34,559 nt of DNA from Paenibacillus sp. DMB5 (GCF_001517085.1 NZ_LRAC01000159.1:1-34559), one strand, 5' to 3'; shown: positions 8,506 to 16,834, counted from the stretch's first letter. Numbers and translations: made by a program. The notes: generated by a model not told the origin, from the sequence alone.

Positions 8506-9872
8506 ATGTCTAAGTTCAAGATCCCGGTCCAAACGGTCCACTCGGGCATCCTGCAGGAAAACGCGATCATGCTTGGCGACAAATCCATGAAAAGGCTCAA
8601 AATCCCGGCTCACGGCATCATCCATCTGAGCTTCGGCTCCTTCAGGCAGGAGGTTACCGTTATTCCTGTCCCAAAAGCCGACAGCCTGCGCGTAAGCGAA
8701 GGGCTGGCCCGGCGGCTCGGCTGGAGAGGCCGGCCTGTGTTGAATGCCTCCTACAGTACCAGCAGCCGCATTCTGCGGCTCGTCCGCTGATCGGTGTGCT
8801 GGTGAGCCGGGACCATCCTGACCAGCCGGACCGGGTGTTTGGCCAGATCACGATGTTCTGCCGGGAACTTACCAACGCCTGCCAAGCACAAGGTGCCTAT
8901 GTATATTTCTTTACCCCGGAGGCGCTGGAAACGCGCAGCTCTTCCATCCAGGGCTGGGTATACGACGAGGGCTGGCGGAAGCTGAGTCTTCCTGTCGCCG
9001 ATGTAATCAACAATCGGCTTACTACGCGCAAGGTAGAGAACAAACCTAGCGTACAGCATTTTCTGGCGGATGTAAAATCCCGCTACGGAACCCATTTCTT
9101 CAATGAGAAGTTCCTTGACAAAACCGAGGTGTTTGAGGCGCTGGCCCAGGATACCGCCCTGCAGCGGTATTTGCCGGAATCCCATGCCCTGAGCGGTTTT
9201 GCCATCCTCAAAAAAATGTGCAACAGCTACTCCAGCGTATTTCTGAAGCCCGTACGCGGCAGCCTCGGCAAAGGCATCCTGCGCATTTCCCGGGAAGAAG
9301 GCGGAGGCTACCGGCTGCTGTCCACGACACCGATGGGCACGCGCAAGCAGAGCTACCCCAGTCTGGCAAAGCTGTTCCAGTCCATTTCACCCAAGATGAA
9401 AACCACCCGCTTCCAGATTCAGCAGGGGCTTAACCTGATGGAGCTCGGCAAACGGCCGGTCGATTTCCGGGCACTGGTGCAGAAGAACGGCACCGGCAAA
9501 TGGGGTGTGACTTCGATCGTTGCCCGCACCGCCGGGAGCAACCACTTCGTCTCGAATCTGGCCCGGGGCGGCACGCTCAGCACGGTGAAGGAAGCCATCA
9601 GCAAAAGCAGCCTTCCCGCAGGAGTGAAGGAAAGCTCGCAGGTTCAGCTGCCCCGGGCGGCACTGGCCATTGCCCGGGGGGTCGAAACCTTTATCCCCGC
9701 GCACTTCGGGGAGCTGGGCATTGACCTTGCACTGGACCAGTCGGGGCGGATCTGGCTGCTGGAGGTCAACTCCAAGCCGTCCAAGAACGACAACACCCCG
9801 CTGAACGACCAGAAGATCAGACCGTCCGTGAAACAAATGATTCTATATTGCCGCTACCTGGCCGGGTTATAA
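8506..9872 (+). CDS. YheD-type ATP-grasp spore-coat-associated protein, frame break at 8782
   Basis: First of five ATP-grasp paralogues. Residues 1-95 form the extra N-terminal domain of the long YheD-like class. The frame then stops at a TGA inside RILRLVR; restoring one G at 8782 gives RILRLGPLIGVLVSRDHPDQ, which matches NDEVQLGPLVGIL in the paralogue at 11063. The rest, to 9872, is the ATP-grasp part. It includes VFLKPVRGSLGKGI (nucleotide-binding lysine and glycine loop), RPVDFRALVQKNGTG, and the metal-binding C-terminal motif GIDLALDQ...LLEVNSKPS. Such enzymes join a carboxylate to an amine via an acyl-phosphate; the substrate here is unknown. ATG at 8506 follows AAGGAG (8493-8498). The total length of about 455 residues is normal for YheD. 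Confidence 0.85.
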
Positions 9873-9882
9873 GGAGGACACC

Positions 9883-11049
9883 ATGACAGAACCAGCACAG
9901 GGATTCCTGGGTATAATGACCGGCCGGCGCCAGGGTCATCCGCCGATCGCAGAGCCGGAGTTCTGCAGCCAGCTAAGCGCAGCTGCCCCGCTGTTTGATC
10001 TGAAGGTGCTTGTGTTCCATCCCGAAGATGTCGCGGAGAACGGAGAATCCATAACCGGTTATGCCTGGAAGGAAGGCAGGTGGCAGCAGACAGTAGCCCC
10101 TGCACCTGATGTCCTGTATAACCGCTGCCTCTATTCGAGCCGCCAGGAGAAAAAGGCGGCAGCGGCAGCGCTGGCTGCGCTGTCCCGCACCGTTCCCTGG
10201 TCGCGGGGACTGCCTGACAAATGGAGAGTATATGAAATACTCCGCCGCAGCCCGGCGGCTGCACCGCTGCTGCCGGAGACCAGACTCTATACCGGTCCGG
10301 ACGCGCTCGGCCTCATGCTTGCCGAACGGGAATACGGCGTATTTCTGAAGCCCAGGGCAGGTTCCCACGGCAAACGCACACTGCATGCCAGACTGCTTGG
10401 TTCAAGAGAAGGCGGCGGATTAAGCATCCGCGGCCGGAGCGGAGCCAACGAAGCCTTCCGCCATCACTTCAGCACCTCCGATGAAGGGCTCCGCTGGATT
10501 GACCGGTTCATCGGCACGCGCCGCTACATCATCCAGCCTTATCTGCAGTTAACCGGCAGCCAGGGCCGGCCCTTCGATGTCCGGGTGCTGATGCAGAAGA
10601 ACGGACGCGGCGCCTGGACACTGACAGGCATGGCTGTGCGGCTCGGCGGTCAGGGCAGCCTCACCTCCAACCTTCACGGCGGGGGTACAGCAGCAGCAGT
10701 GCTGCCCTTCCTGCTTGCAGAGTATGGTACAGCCGGGGCTGAGCTGCAGGATGAGCTTGCTGCCGCTGCCGCGCTCCTCCCTCCCCTGCTGGAGGAATCC
10801 TGCGGCAGGCTCGGAGAGCTGGGCCTTGACTTCGGCATCGACCCCGGAGGCAGAATCTGTCTGCTGGAGGCCAATTCCAAGCCGGGCCGCTCGGTATTCA
10901 GGCTGACAGGTGACATCCGGGCGGCAAGACTCGCTGCCGAGAATCCGCTGCGCTATGCGCGGCATCTGCTTCAGCACTCGCCGGCCGGCCGCAGAATACC
11001 CGCCAAGACGCTCCGTTACAGACAGGAGAATGAAATCAATGGTTCCTAA
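9883..11049 (+). CDS. YheC-type ATP-grasp spore-coat-associated protein
   Basis: Second paralogue, 388 residues, short class without the extra N-terminal domain. It starts with GFLGIMTGRR, the strand equivalent to GPLVGIL in the long class. Shared features are PDVLYNRC (about 83-90), VFLKPRAGSHGKRT (nucleotide loop), RPFDVRVLMQKNGRGAW, SNLHGGG and the catalytic end LGLDFGIDPGGRICLLEANSKPGRSVF. AAGGAGG overlaps the previous stop, so translation is probably coupled. The family is called spore coat-associated from Bacillus YheC/YheD; the reaction is inferred only from the ATP-grasp fold. Confidence 0.87.
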   Translation: MTEPAQGFLGIMTGRRQGHPPIAEPEFCSQLSAAAPLFDLKVLVFHPEDVAENGESITGYAWKEGRWQQTVAPAPDVLYNRCLYSSRQEKKAAAAALAALSRTVPWSRGLPDKWRVYEILRRSPAAAPLLPETRLYTGPDALGLMLAEREYGVFLKPRAGSHGKRTLHARLLGSREGGGLSIRGRSGANEAFRHHFSTSDEGLRWIDRFIGTRRYIIQPYLQLTGSQGRPFDVRVLMQKNGRGAWTLTGMAVRLGGQGSLTSNLHGGGTAAAVLPFLLAEYGTAGAELQDELAAAAALLPPLLEESCGRLGELGLDFGIDPGGRICLLEANSKPGRSVFRLTGDIRAARLAAENPLRYARHLLQHSPAGRRIPAKTLRYRQENEINGS

Positions 11050-11062
11050 GGAGGATTCATCA

Positions 11063-12436
11063 ATGGGTCTCACTTTTTGCAATGTCCATTTCACCAAGCA
11101 GCCCCAAAGAGTTGTCTACGTCTCGGGTGAACTGATGAAAAGCCTGAAATTATCCGGTAAAAAAAATATCCGCCTGCGGCTCGGCAAGGATGCCATTCCG
11201 GCCATGATCAAGCCTATCAAACGGGCAGGAAAGCATCTGTTCCTGGCTTCAGGCGTAAAAAGCGCGATCAAGGTGCCTAAGACGGGCGGCGTCTATCTGC
11301 GTAATCTGCAGAATGATGAGGTGCAGCTCGGGCCGCTGGTCGGCATTCTGTCCGACGGGCCTACCTCATCAAGCAATCCCTTTGGCTCCCGTACCGGCTT
11401 CATCAAACAGCTGCTGCGCGAGGGCAGCAACAAATGCTATATTTTTGCCTTCACGCCGCGCGATATTGACTGGCAGAAGGAGCAGGTCAACGGCTTTTTT
11501 CTGAATGCAAGTGACAAGTTCGAGCGCAAGCTGGTGCCGCTGCCGGACGTCGTATACAACAGGCTGCCAAGCCGCCGCGCCGAAACCTCCCCTTATATCA
11601 ACCAGCTCCGCGAACGGTTCGGGCGGAAACGGATTCCCTACTTCAACTGGAGCTTTTTCAACAAGTCGGATGTCTACCGGCTGCTGGAGAACGACAGCGC
11701 AGCCTACCGCTATGTGCCTGAGACGGTCACCAATCCAAGCTCGGAAAAAATGCGTGAAATGCTGGACCGTCATCATTTCGTATACTACAAACCGTCCGCC
11801 GGCAGCCTGGGTCACGGAATCTACCGGCTGACTTACCTGCCCAAGAAAGGGTACTTTGCCCGCTACCGCAAAAACGGCAAAAATGTGCTGCTGCGCTTCA
11901 CCAGCTTCGACAGCCTGATGCGCATGCTCCGCTCCCGCCACGGCCAGCACCTGCAGAACTATGTGGTGCAGCAGGGCATCCGCCTGATCGAGATCGACTC
12001 CTGCCCGATCGACTTCCGGTTCCACATGCACAAGAACGGCAGTAATCAGTGGGTAGTCGTCGGCATCGGAGCGAAAAAAGCCGGCCGGGGCAGCGTCACC
12101 ACCCACCTGAAGAACGGCGGGGCCCTGCTTACTCCCCAGCAGGCACTCGGCCGGGTATTTGGCGCAAGGTCGGATGAAGTGCTGCAGCGGGCCAAAACGA
12201 CGGCTGTCAAGCTGGCTGAAGCGCTGGAAATCCAGCACCGCCACCTTCTCGGTGAAATCGGCTTTGACCTTGGCATTGACCAGGATGAAGACATCTGGAT
12301 GTTCGAAGCGAATGCCAAACCGGGACGTTCCATCTTCCGCCATCCTTCCCTGCGTGCTGAGGGCAAAGCCTCCGTCGAGCATATTCTGGAGCACTGCCTG
12401 TATCTCAGCAAATTCCGCAGGAGGGATGAGCTGTGA
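11063..12436 (+). CDS. YheD-type ATP-grasp spore-coat-associated protein
   Basis: Third paralogue, 457 residues, long class and intact, so it serves as the template for the broken copy at 8506. The N-terminal domain (about 1-90) starts MGLTFCNVHFTKQPQRVVYV and includes IRLRLGKDAIPAMIK. The ATP-grasp part has LGPLVGILSDG, PDVVYNRLPSRRAE, VYYKPSAGSLGHGI, CPIDFRFHMHKNGSNQW and the metal-binding FDLGIDQDEDIWMFEANAKPGRSIF. ATG at 11063 is set by AAGGAGG (11048-11054); the open frame extends upstream to 10910 inside the previous gene and is not used. It overlaps the next gene by four bases. Confidence 0.88.
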   Translation: MGLTFCNVHFTKQPQRVVYVSGELMKSLKLSGKKNIRLRLGKDAIPAMIKPIKRAGKHLFLASGVKSAIKVPKTGGVYLRNLQNDEVQLGPLVGILSDGPTSSSNPFGSRTGFIKQLLREGSNKCYIFAFTPRDIDWQKEQVNGFFLNASDKFERKLVPLPDVVYNRLPSRRAETSPYINQLRERFGRKRIPYFNWSFFNKSDVYRLLENDSAAYRYVPETVTNPSSEKMREMLDRHHFVYYKPSAGSLGHGIYRLTYLPKKGYFARYRKNGKNVLLRFTSFDSLMRMLRSRHGQHLQNYVVQQGIRLIEIDSCPIDFRFHMHKNGSNQWVVVGIGAKKAGRGSVTTHLKNGGALLTPQQALGRVFGARSDEVLQRAKTTAVKLAEALEIQHRHLLGEIGFDLGIDQDEDIWMFEANAKPGRSIFRHPSLRAEGKASVEHILEHCLYLSKFRRRDEL

Positions 12437-13545
12437 ATACCCGTTCCCCCGACTCCGTCAAACCGGTAATTGCCATATTGACAACCAGTGACAGGCTGAA
12501 GCAGTTCCGCGGCAACCGGAACAACTTCCGCGACATTATCCGCACCGGCAAGGAAATGGGTTATCTCGTCTATGTCGTCACCGTCCGCGACCTGAAGTTT
12601 GAGGAGCAGACGGTGAACGGCTTCATCCCTTCCCCCAGCGGAAAGCTCTGGTACAGCACCCCGATGCCCCTGCCGCAAGTGATCTATAACCGGATTCCGA
12701 ACCGCCACGAGGAAGAAAAGGCCCCGGTCGCCCGCAAAATTGCCGAGTGCCTGGAGCATGAGTCCATCCAAATGTATAACCCGGGCTTTTTCAACAAATG
12801 GAATCTGTTTGAGTGGCTGAAGGAATCGAAGGCTACTGTCCGGCATGTGCCCAAAACAAGACGCCTGAAAAGTGCAGCCACGCTGGTTGCCATGCTGAAG
12901 CACCATGACAGCCTCTACCTCAAACCGGAAAACGGCAAGGCCGGCAAAGGCATCATGCGGATTAAGTATGCGGCAGAAGCCACCCTGCCCTTCCGGCTGC
13001 AGATCCAGGGCGGCAAAAAGAATGTAACCTACAAAACCGCTTCGGTCGACCGCCTGTGGGCCCGGCTCAGAAGAGAAAAGGGCATCTCCCAGTATATCGT
13101 GCAGCAGGCTATCGGGCTGGCCACCCACCGCGGCCGCCCCTTTGATCTGCGGGTGCTGCTGCAGAAGAACGGGCGGGGTGCCTGGGCAGTGACAGGCATC
13201 GGCGCAAGGCTGGCCGGTGTCCGCAGCATCACCACCCATGTCCCCCGCGGCGGCAGTGTTGAAGAGCCGGCGAGCATGCTGGAGGGAACCTTCGGCACGG
13301 AACGGGCAGCAGTCATCCTGAAAAATGTCCCGACCACTGCCCTGCTGATTGCCCGCCAGATCGAGCGGGCTTCAGGGGCCATGCTCGGCGAGATGTCGAT
13401 GGATCTCGGCGTCGACGAGGAAGGCGGCCTCTGGTTCTTCGAGGCCAATTCGCGGCCGATGAAGTTCGATGAACCGGCCATCCGCAAGCTGTCGCTGGAG
13501 CGGATCTTCCAGTACAGCCAGCATCTGGCCCGGCAGGGTAAGTAG
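12433..13545 (+). CDS. YheC-type ATP-grasp spore-coat-associated protein
   Basis: Fourth paralogue, 370 residues, short class. GTG start at 12433 overlaps the preceding TGA as GTGA, with AGGAGG just upstream, a classic coupled junction. Motifs: VIYNRIPNRHEE, LYLKPENGKAGKGIMRI, RPFDLRVLLQKNGRGAW, THVPRGGSVEEP and MSMDLGVDEEGGLWFFEANSRPMKF. The stop codon TAG at 13543-13545 lies inside the first bases of the two-hairpin repeat, so the repeat has landed on, or supplies, the gene end. The substrate is unknown. Confidence 0.87.
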   Translation: MNTRSPDSVKPVIAILTTSDRLKQFRGNRNNFRDIIRTGKEMGYLVYVVTVRDLKFEEQTVNGFIPSPSGKLWYSTPMPLPQVIYNRIPNRHEEEKAPVARKIAECLEHESIQMYNPGFFNKWNLFEWLKESKATVRHVPKTRRLKSAATLVAMLKHHDSLYLKPENGKAGKGIMRIKYAAEATLPFRLQIQGGKKNVTYKTASVDRLWARLRREKGISQYIVQQAIGLATHRGRPFDLRVLLQKNGRGAWAVTGIGARLAGVRSITTHVPRGGSVEEPASMLEGTFGTERAAVILKNVPTTALLIARQIERASGAMLGEMSMDLGVDEEGGLWFFEANSRPMKFDEPAIRKLSLERIFQYSQHLARQGK

Positions 13546-13638
13546 AAACGGCTACGCCGTCCTAAACAGGACGGTATCCGTTTCTGCGAGAAGATAAGGA
13601 TAAAGGATAGCGTGAAATATATACTTTCTTATCTTTTA
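13542..13638 (+). repeat. Two-hairpin dispersed repeat, copy 2
   Basis: Begins GTAGAAACGGCTACGCCGTC. The inner stem CCGTCCT/AGGACGG is perfect here. The second stem reads AAGATAAG/CTTATCTT, where copy 1 has AATATAAG/CTTATATT: one T-A pair became G-C, a compensatory change. It splits the ATP-grasp array and contributes the stop codon of the gene before it. Confidence 0.87.
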
Positions 13639-13667
13639 AGTAGAATCCTTCCAAGGAAGTGAGCCCC

Positions 13668-14183
13668 ATGCAGATCTCTTCTATATATGACAGCAATCCT
13701 GAGCGCTGGAAAACCAGGATTGCCGGGCTGCTGGATTTCCTGCGGGAATACGGCGACCGGCGGATCACACTGCGCGGCTGCCGCCAGCTGGCCCGGCTCA
13801 CGCCGGAGCAGCTGGCGGCGCCCGGTGTGTCTCTGCTCGTCGCTACGGTGCGCGGACAGAACGGCAGGCAGCTGGCAGGTATAAGCTTTGTCTCCGGCTA
13901 CGGCCAGGAAGCCTGCCTGGTCGCCGTTCATCCCTTGTACCGGGGCCGCGATACCGGAACGGCGCTGCTGTCAGCACAGCTGCAGCGCCTCGGTCGCCTG
14001 GAATGCCAGGTGGCCTGTGACAATCCGGCCAGTCTCAAGATGTGCTTCAACAGCGGTCTTGCCGCCGTTGACCTGATAAGCGGACCGACAGGCAAGCCCA
14101 CGCTGCTGCTCCGGTCGCAGCCGGACCGCAGCGCGGTAATTCTCCCACAAGAAGGTGAACTTTTGTGCCAGAACCCGTCTTAG
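13668..14183 (+). CDS. GNAT family N-acetyltransferase-like protein
   Basis: Protein of 171 residues. The acetyl-CoA-binding motif A of GNAT enzymes is seen as ACLVAVHPLYRGRDTGTALLSAQLQRL (residues about 83-109): strand, then R-G-R-D-T-G-T turn and helix. CQVACDNPASLKMCFNSGL follows, the usual late GNAT segment (N-x-x-S/A-x-x-x-x-x-x-x-G). ATG at 13668 is preferred to the GTG at 13659 because AAGGAAGTG covers that GTG. It sits inside the ATP-grasp array and overlaps the last member by 19 bases, suggesting a shared pathway. The acyl acceptor is unknown. Confidence 0.75.
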   Translation: MQISSIYDSNPERWKTRIAGLLDFLREYGDRRITLRGCRQLARLTPEQLAAPGVSLLVATVRGQNGRQLAGISFVSGYGQEACLVAVHPLYRGRDTGTALLSAQLQRLGRLECQVACDNPASLKMCFNSGLAAVDLISGPTGKPTLLLRSQPDRSAVILPQEGELLCQNPS

Positions 14184-15295
14184 GCATCCTGACGCTCTAT
14201 CTGAACGACGCCAAGCAGCTCGAGGAAAGAAGCATCTACCGGAGGATGATCATTGAGGGCAAAAAAATCGGCCTGGATGTCTTTGTGTTTACCCCCATGG
14301 ATGTCAATACGGGCAAAGAGCTGATTCACGCCATGATCTATGACCCGGCGAGCGGCAAATGGTCGCGCAAATGGCGCGCATTCCCCAATATGATCTACGA
14401 CCGCTGCCGGATTCAGCGCAGCTCCCGCTTCGAGCAGCTGCTGCGCTTCCGTTCACGCTACAATCATCTGACCTTTCTGAACCGTCCGCTGCGCAACAAA
14501 TGGACGATCCACCAGACTTTTTCACAGAAGACCCGCTTCCGCCAGCATATGCCCGAGACGGTGCTCTACCAGTCTTCGTCCGATCTGCTGCGGATGCTTA
14601 AAACGAATCCGGTGGTCTATGTGAAGCCGATTAACGGTACAGGCGGACGCGGCATTTTGCGGATCGAACGGCTCAAAGAGGGGCAGAGCCTCTATGATAT
14701 TCAGGGCCGCCGCCAGAACCGGCAGATTATCTCCCCGCGCAAGGTGACGCTGTCTAAGCTGGAGGCCATCATCCGCCAGTGGTGCGCCGGCGGGCATTTT
14801 CTCGTCCAGCAGGGTATCCCGCTGCGTCTGCCGGGCGGGCGTTTCCATGACTACCGCATGCTCGTGCAAAAGAACGGGCAGGGCGTATGGGAGCTGACCG
14901 GCATCGCCGGCCGCGTCGGCGCCGCCCGCAGCGTCACCTCGAACCTGCACGGCGGCGGTCATGCCGTCCGTGCGGAGGTGCTGCTGAAGGAGTGGCTCGG
15001 CAGCGCGGAGAAGGCCGACAAAGCGATGAAGTCGGCTGAGAAGCTCGGCCTGGAGGCCGCCGCCTTCCTGGAGGAGAGCTTCGGCACGTTATGCGAGCTG
15101 GCGCTCGATCTTGCGATCGACCGGCAGGGCCGGATCTTCGTGCTGGAGGTCAACCCCAAGCCGGCCCGCGAGGTGTTCGCCCGCACCGGCGACAGCAGCA
15201 CCTACCGCACAGCGCTGGTGCGCCCGCTGGAGTACGCGCTGTGGGTGCACAAGAACAAGAGCACGCCTGCCCCCGCTAAGGCGGCGGAGGAATAG
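14165..15295 (+). CDS. YheC-type ATP-grasp spore-coat-associated protein
   Basis: Fifth paralogue, 376 residues, short class. GTG start at 14165 lies within the GNAT gene, with GAAGGTGA five bases upstream. Motifs: VLGILTLYLND, PNMIYDRCRIQRSSR, VYVKPINGTGGRGILRI, FHDYRMLVQKNGQGVWELTGIAG, SNLHGGGHAV and LALDLAIDRQGRIFVLEVNPKPAREVF. The Lys/Ala/Pro-rich tail (KNKSTPAPAKAAEE) is unlike the other four. A terminator follows 20 bases after the stop and closes the array. Confidence 0.88.
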   Translation: MPEPVLGILTLYLNDAKQLEERSIYRRMIIEGKKIGLDVFVFTPMDVNTGKELIHAMIYDPASGKWSRKWRAFPNMIYDRCRIQRSSRFEQLLRFRSRYNHLTFLNRPLRNKWTIHQTFSQKTRFRQHMPETVLYQSSSDLLRMLKTNPVVYVKPINGTGGRGILRIERLKEGQSLYDIQGRRQNRQIISPRKVTLSKLEAIIRQWCAGGHFLVQQGIPLRLPGGRFHDYRMLVQKNGQGVWELTGIAGRVGAARSVTSNLHGGGHAVRAEVLLKEWLGSAEKADKAMKSAEKLGLEAAAFLEESFGTLCELALDLAIDRQGRIFVLEVNPKPAREVFARTGDSSTYRTALVRPLEYALWVHKNKSTPAPAKAAEE

Positions 15296-15313
15296 CCGCC
15301 GGAGGATAGAGAA

Positions 15314-15347
15314 CTACCCTGTACGATGTACAGGGTGGTTTGTCTTT
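15314..15347 (+). terminator. Terminator closing the ATP-grasp array
   Basis: An 11-pair stem with core ACCCTGTAC (15316-15324)/GTACAGGGT (15328-15336), loop GAT, followed by TTTGTCTTT. Confidence 0.85.
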
Positions 15348-15427
15348 AAGCCGACCGTGGGGCGGTAAGTGGCAGCTGTTCTAATGCCTGCTGTTGGTCT
15401 GCTCTCTGAATCAACACACCAAATAAA

Positions 15428-15614
15428 CTAGTTGGATTTTAGTCACTTAATTCCACACTTTTCTGTAGATTGCCGCCATTAGTTGGAAAAATGACACCTA
15501 TTTCAGCTGAAAACTCCTATTTGGTGCGGAACCGGTGGAATTAAGTGTTCTTTTTCCAACTAATATTGAAGAAACGTTGTTTGACGAAGAAATAGATGGC
15601 GATTTTCCACTTAG
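15428..15614 (+). repeat. 187-bp intergenic element, copy 2
   Basis: Units in order: 15428 (CTAGTTGGATTTTAGTCACT), 15479 (TTAGTTGGAAAAATGACACC), inverted 15535-15563 (ending TTTTTCCAACTAA) and inverted 15590-15614 (ending GATTTTCCACTTAG). Collinear with the reverse complement of 4783-4968. It lies in a 351-base gap that holds no gene; the rest of the gap is the array terminator and about 60 bases without visible signals. Confidence 0.8.
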
Positions 15615-15646
15615 TTTGCTGAGAGTGCGCTCTGAAAAGTAAATTT

Positions 15647-15976
15647 TTAAAGAATATAATCAGCAAGCTCCAATACCCAGCCTATTATATAAAGTGCATA
15701 GAAGAAGCATACGATCGTAACGATAAAGCAAACTAACATTAGCCCCGACATTTTATGTTTAATAGAAAACACTATGAAAAGCACGTAACAAAGCACAATA
15801 ACGGATAACACGCTTATTGGAACTACCGGATTATTATACTGGGGCTGTATAGTAAAAAATATAAATTCGTCCTCTTCCTCACCGGCACCGCTGCTCATTT
15901 GCAATAAAAGTTCAAACACTGACCACCACACTGCAGGCCCCGCAGCAATACTAAATAATACAAATAAAACGCTCAC
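15647..15976 (-). CDS. Small three-helix membrane protein, unknown
   Basis: Protein of 109 residues with predicted helices at about 1-27, 50-72 and 77-104. An acidic extracellular or cytoplasmic loop GAGEEEDEFIFF separates the first two. The start of the first helix (LFVLFSIAAGPAVWWSVFEL) resembles that of the protein at 16556-16834 (LLFIVLSAAMGVGVWHLVTG), so the two look paralogous. The start is GTG at 15976; its ribosome-binding site is weak (GGGGGCG is far upstream), so the start is uncertain. No known family recognised. The local sequence is more AT-rich than the ATP-grasp block. Confidence 0.6.
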   Translation of the reverse strand: MSVLFVLFSIAAGPAVWWSVFELLLQMSSGAGEEEDEFIFFTIQPQYNNPVVPISVLSVIVLCYVLFIVFSIKHKMSGLMLVCFIVTIVCFFYALYIIGWVLELADYIL

Positions 15977-16081
15977 GAGAAATACCAGATTAGCGCCCCC
16001 TTATTACTCATTTCAAGATGCTTACCCTTAAGCTAAGCTTCAATATCTATATCTGCCAGAGCAATAACCAGCTCCCCAGCA

Positions 16082-16457
16082 TCATCCTTCTATTAAGCTG
16101 TAGAACCTAATTTCCCCCTCTTCAGTTTCGGCAATCAATATGTCTTTGCGCTCTTTTGCACTGAAAAACTTAGTCCCTGCTTCCAGCTTATTTGCGGTTC
16201 CATTCCTGAATTCCTCACCGTCCTTTTTGCTGCTCAATAACCACCGTTATTTCTTTATCTTTGGTAAGCGTTAATTCGTCGACCCAGTCGATACCTGCGC
16301 TATAAATGATATCCTGGTACATGAAAATGTTGGCAGCGGGATTCGCGTTTAAGACATCGTTGGCTGTTGGATTACCGGTAGTATTTGATCCTGAGTTCAG
16401 GCCACATCCTGACAGTACCCATACAAACATTGCAACTGCTATCATCATTTTAGGCAT
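16082..16457 (-). CDS. Small lipoprotein, frame break in an A-run
   Basis: Starts MPKMMIAVAMFVWVLSGCGL, a lipoprotein signal with lipobox LSGC. ATG at 16457 is chosen because AAGGAG lies eight bases upstream (a GTG at 16466 is less likely). The frame ends at 16215 after VVIEQQKGR. Removing one A from the run at 16224-16228 joins it to KDGEEFRNGTANKLEAGTKF and then ILIAETEEGEIRFYSLIEG, ending at 16082. The combined length of about 125 residues, and the ending, resemble a group of small Paenibacillus lipoproteins as I recall them. Function unknown. It sits between two related membrane proteins. Confidence 0.6.
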
Positions 16458-16555
16458 TTTACCCACTCCTTGATCTTATAAAAAATTCGCAGAACACCGC
16501 CATCCCCGTCTAAAGCAGTCCGCTCTTCCCTTTTTTATCGTTAATCTCCTTTGCC

Positions 16556-16834
16556 TCAGATCGGAAGCCAGGGTGTAAGGAAAAAGGAAAGCAAAGCCGT
16601 TCCCGCACATATAAGTAGCAATAGCCCCAGCCTCTCTTCTATCAAATGCCGTGCAAACATAATACATACAACAATACATAATAATAACAGCGCTATATAA
16701 AAAAATAAGGCATCGTACCGGGTGACTGTGAATAAATCACCTGTACCGGTAGAAAAAGCTATCCCAGTAACTAAATGCCATACGCCAACTCCCATCGCAG
16801 CACTTAGAACGATAAACAGTAGACTCATAATCAT
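16556..16834 (-). CDS. Small three-helix membrane protein, unknown
   Basis: Protein of 92 residues, three hydrophobic segments: about 3-27, 43-61 and 69-88, with the basic loop ARHLIEERLG before the last. Similar in plan and in its first helix to the protein at 15647-15976. GAGGGAG precedes ATG at 16834 by about nine bases. It is probably the first gene of a three-gene set with the lipoprotein and the second membrane protein. No homologous family recognised. Confidence 0.6.
   Translation of the reverse strand: MIMSLLFIVLSAAMGVGVWHLVTGIAFSTGTGDLFTVTRYDALFFYIALLLLCIVVCIMFARHLIEERLGLLLLICAGTALLSFFLTPWLPI

Noticed and set aside
8770..8800. Programmed frameshift in the first YheD-type gene
   Set aside because: No slippery heptamer or stimulatory structure, the intact paralogue needs none, and the same type of loss occurs in unrelated genes.
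11369..13239. Two long minus-strand open frames (11369-12394, 12046-13239)
   Set aside because: They lie opposite two intact ATP-grasp genes and overlap each other; no ribosome-binding sites or family motifs.
16476..16679. 67-codon minus-strand frame
   Set aside because: Out-of-frame reading inside the three-helix membrane gene; cysteine-rich noise.
15647..16834. Toxin-antitoxin or phage-like island
   Set aside because: Small membrane proteins and a lipoprotein only; no toxin, antitoxin, integrase or phage motif.
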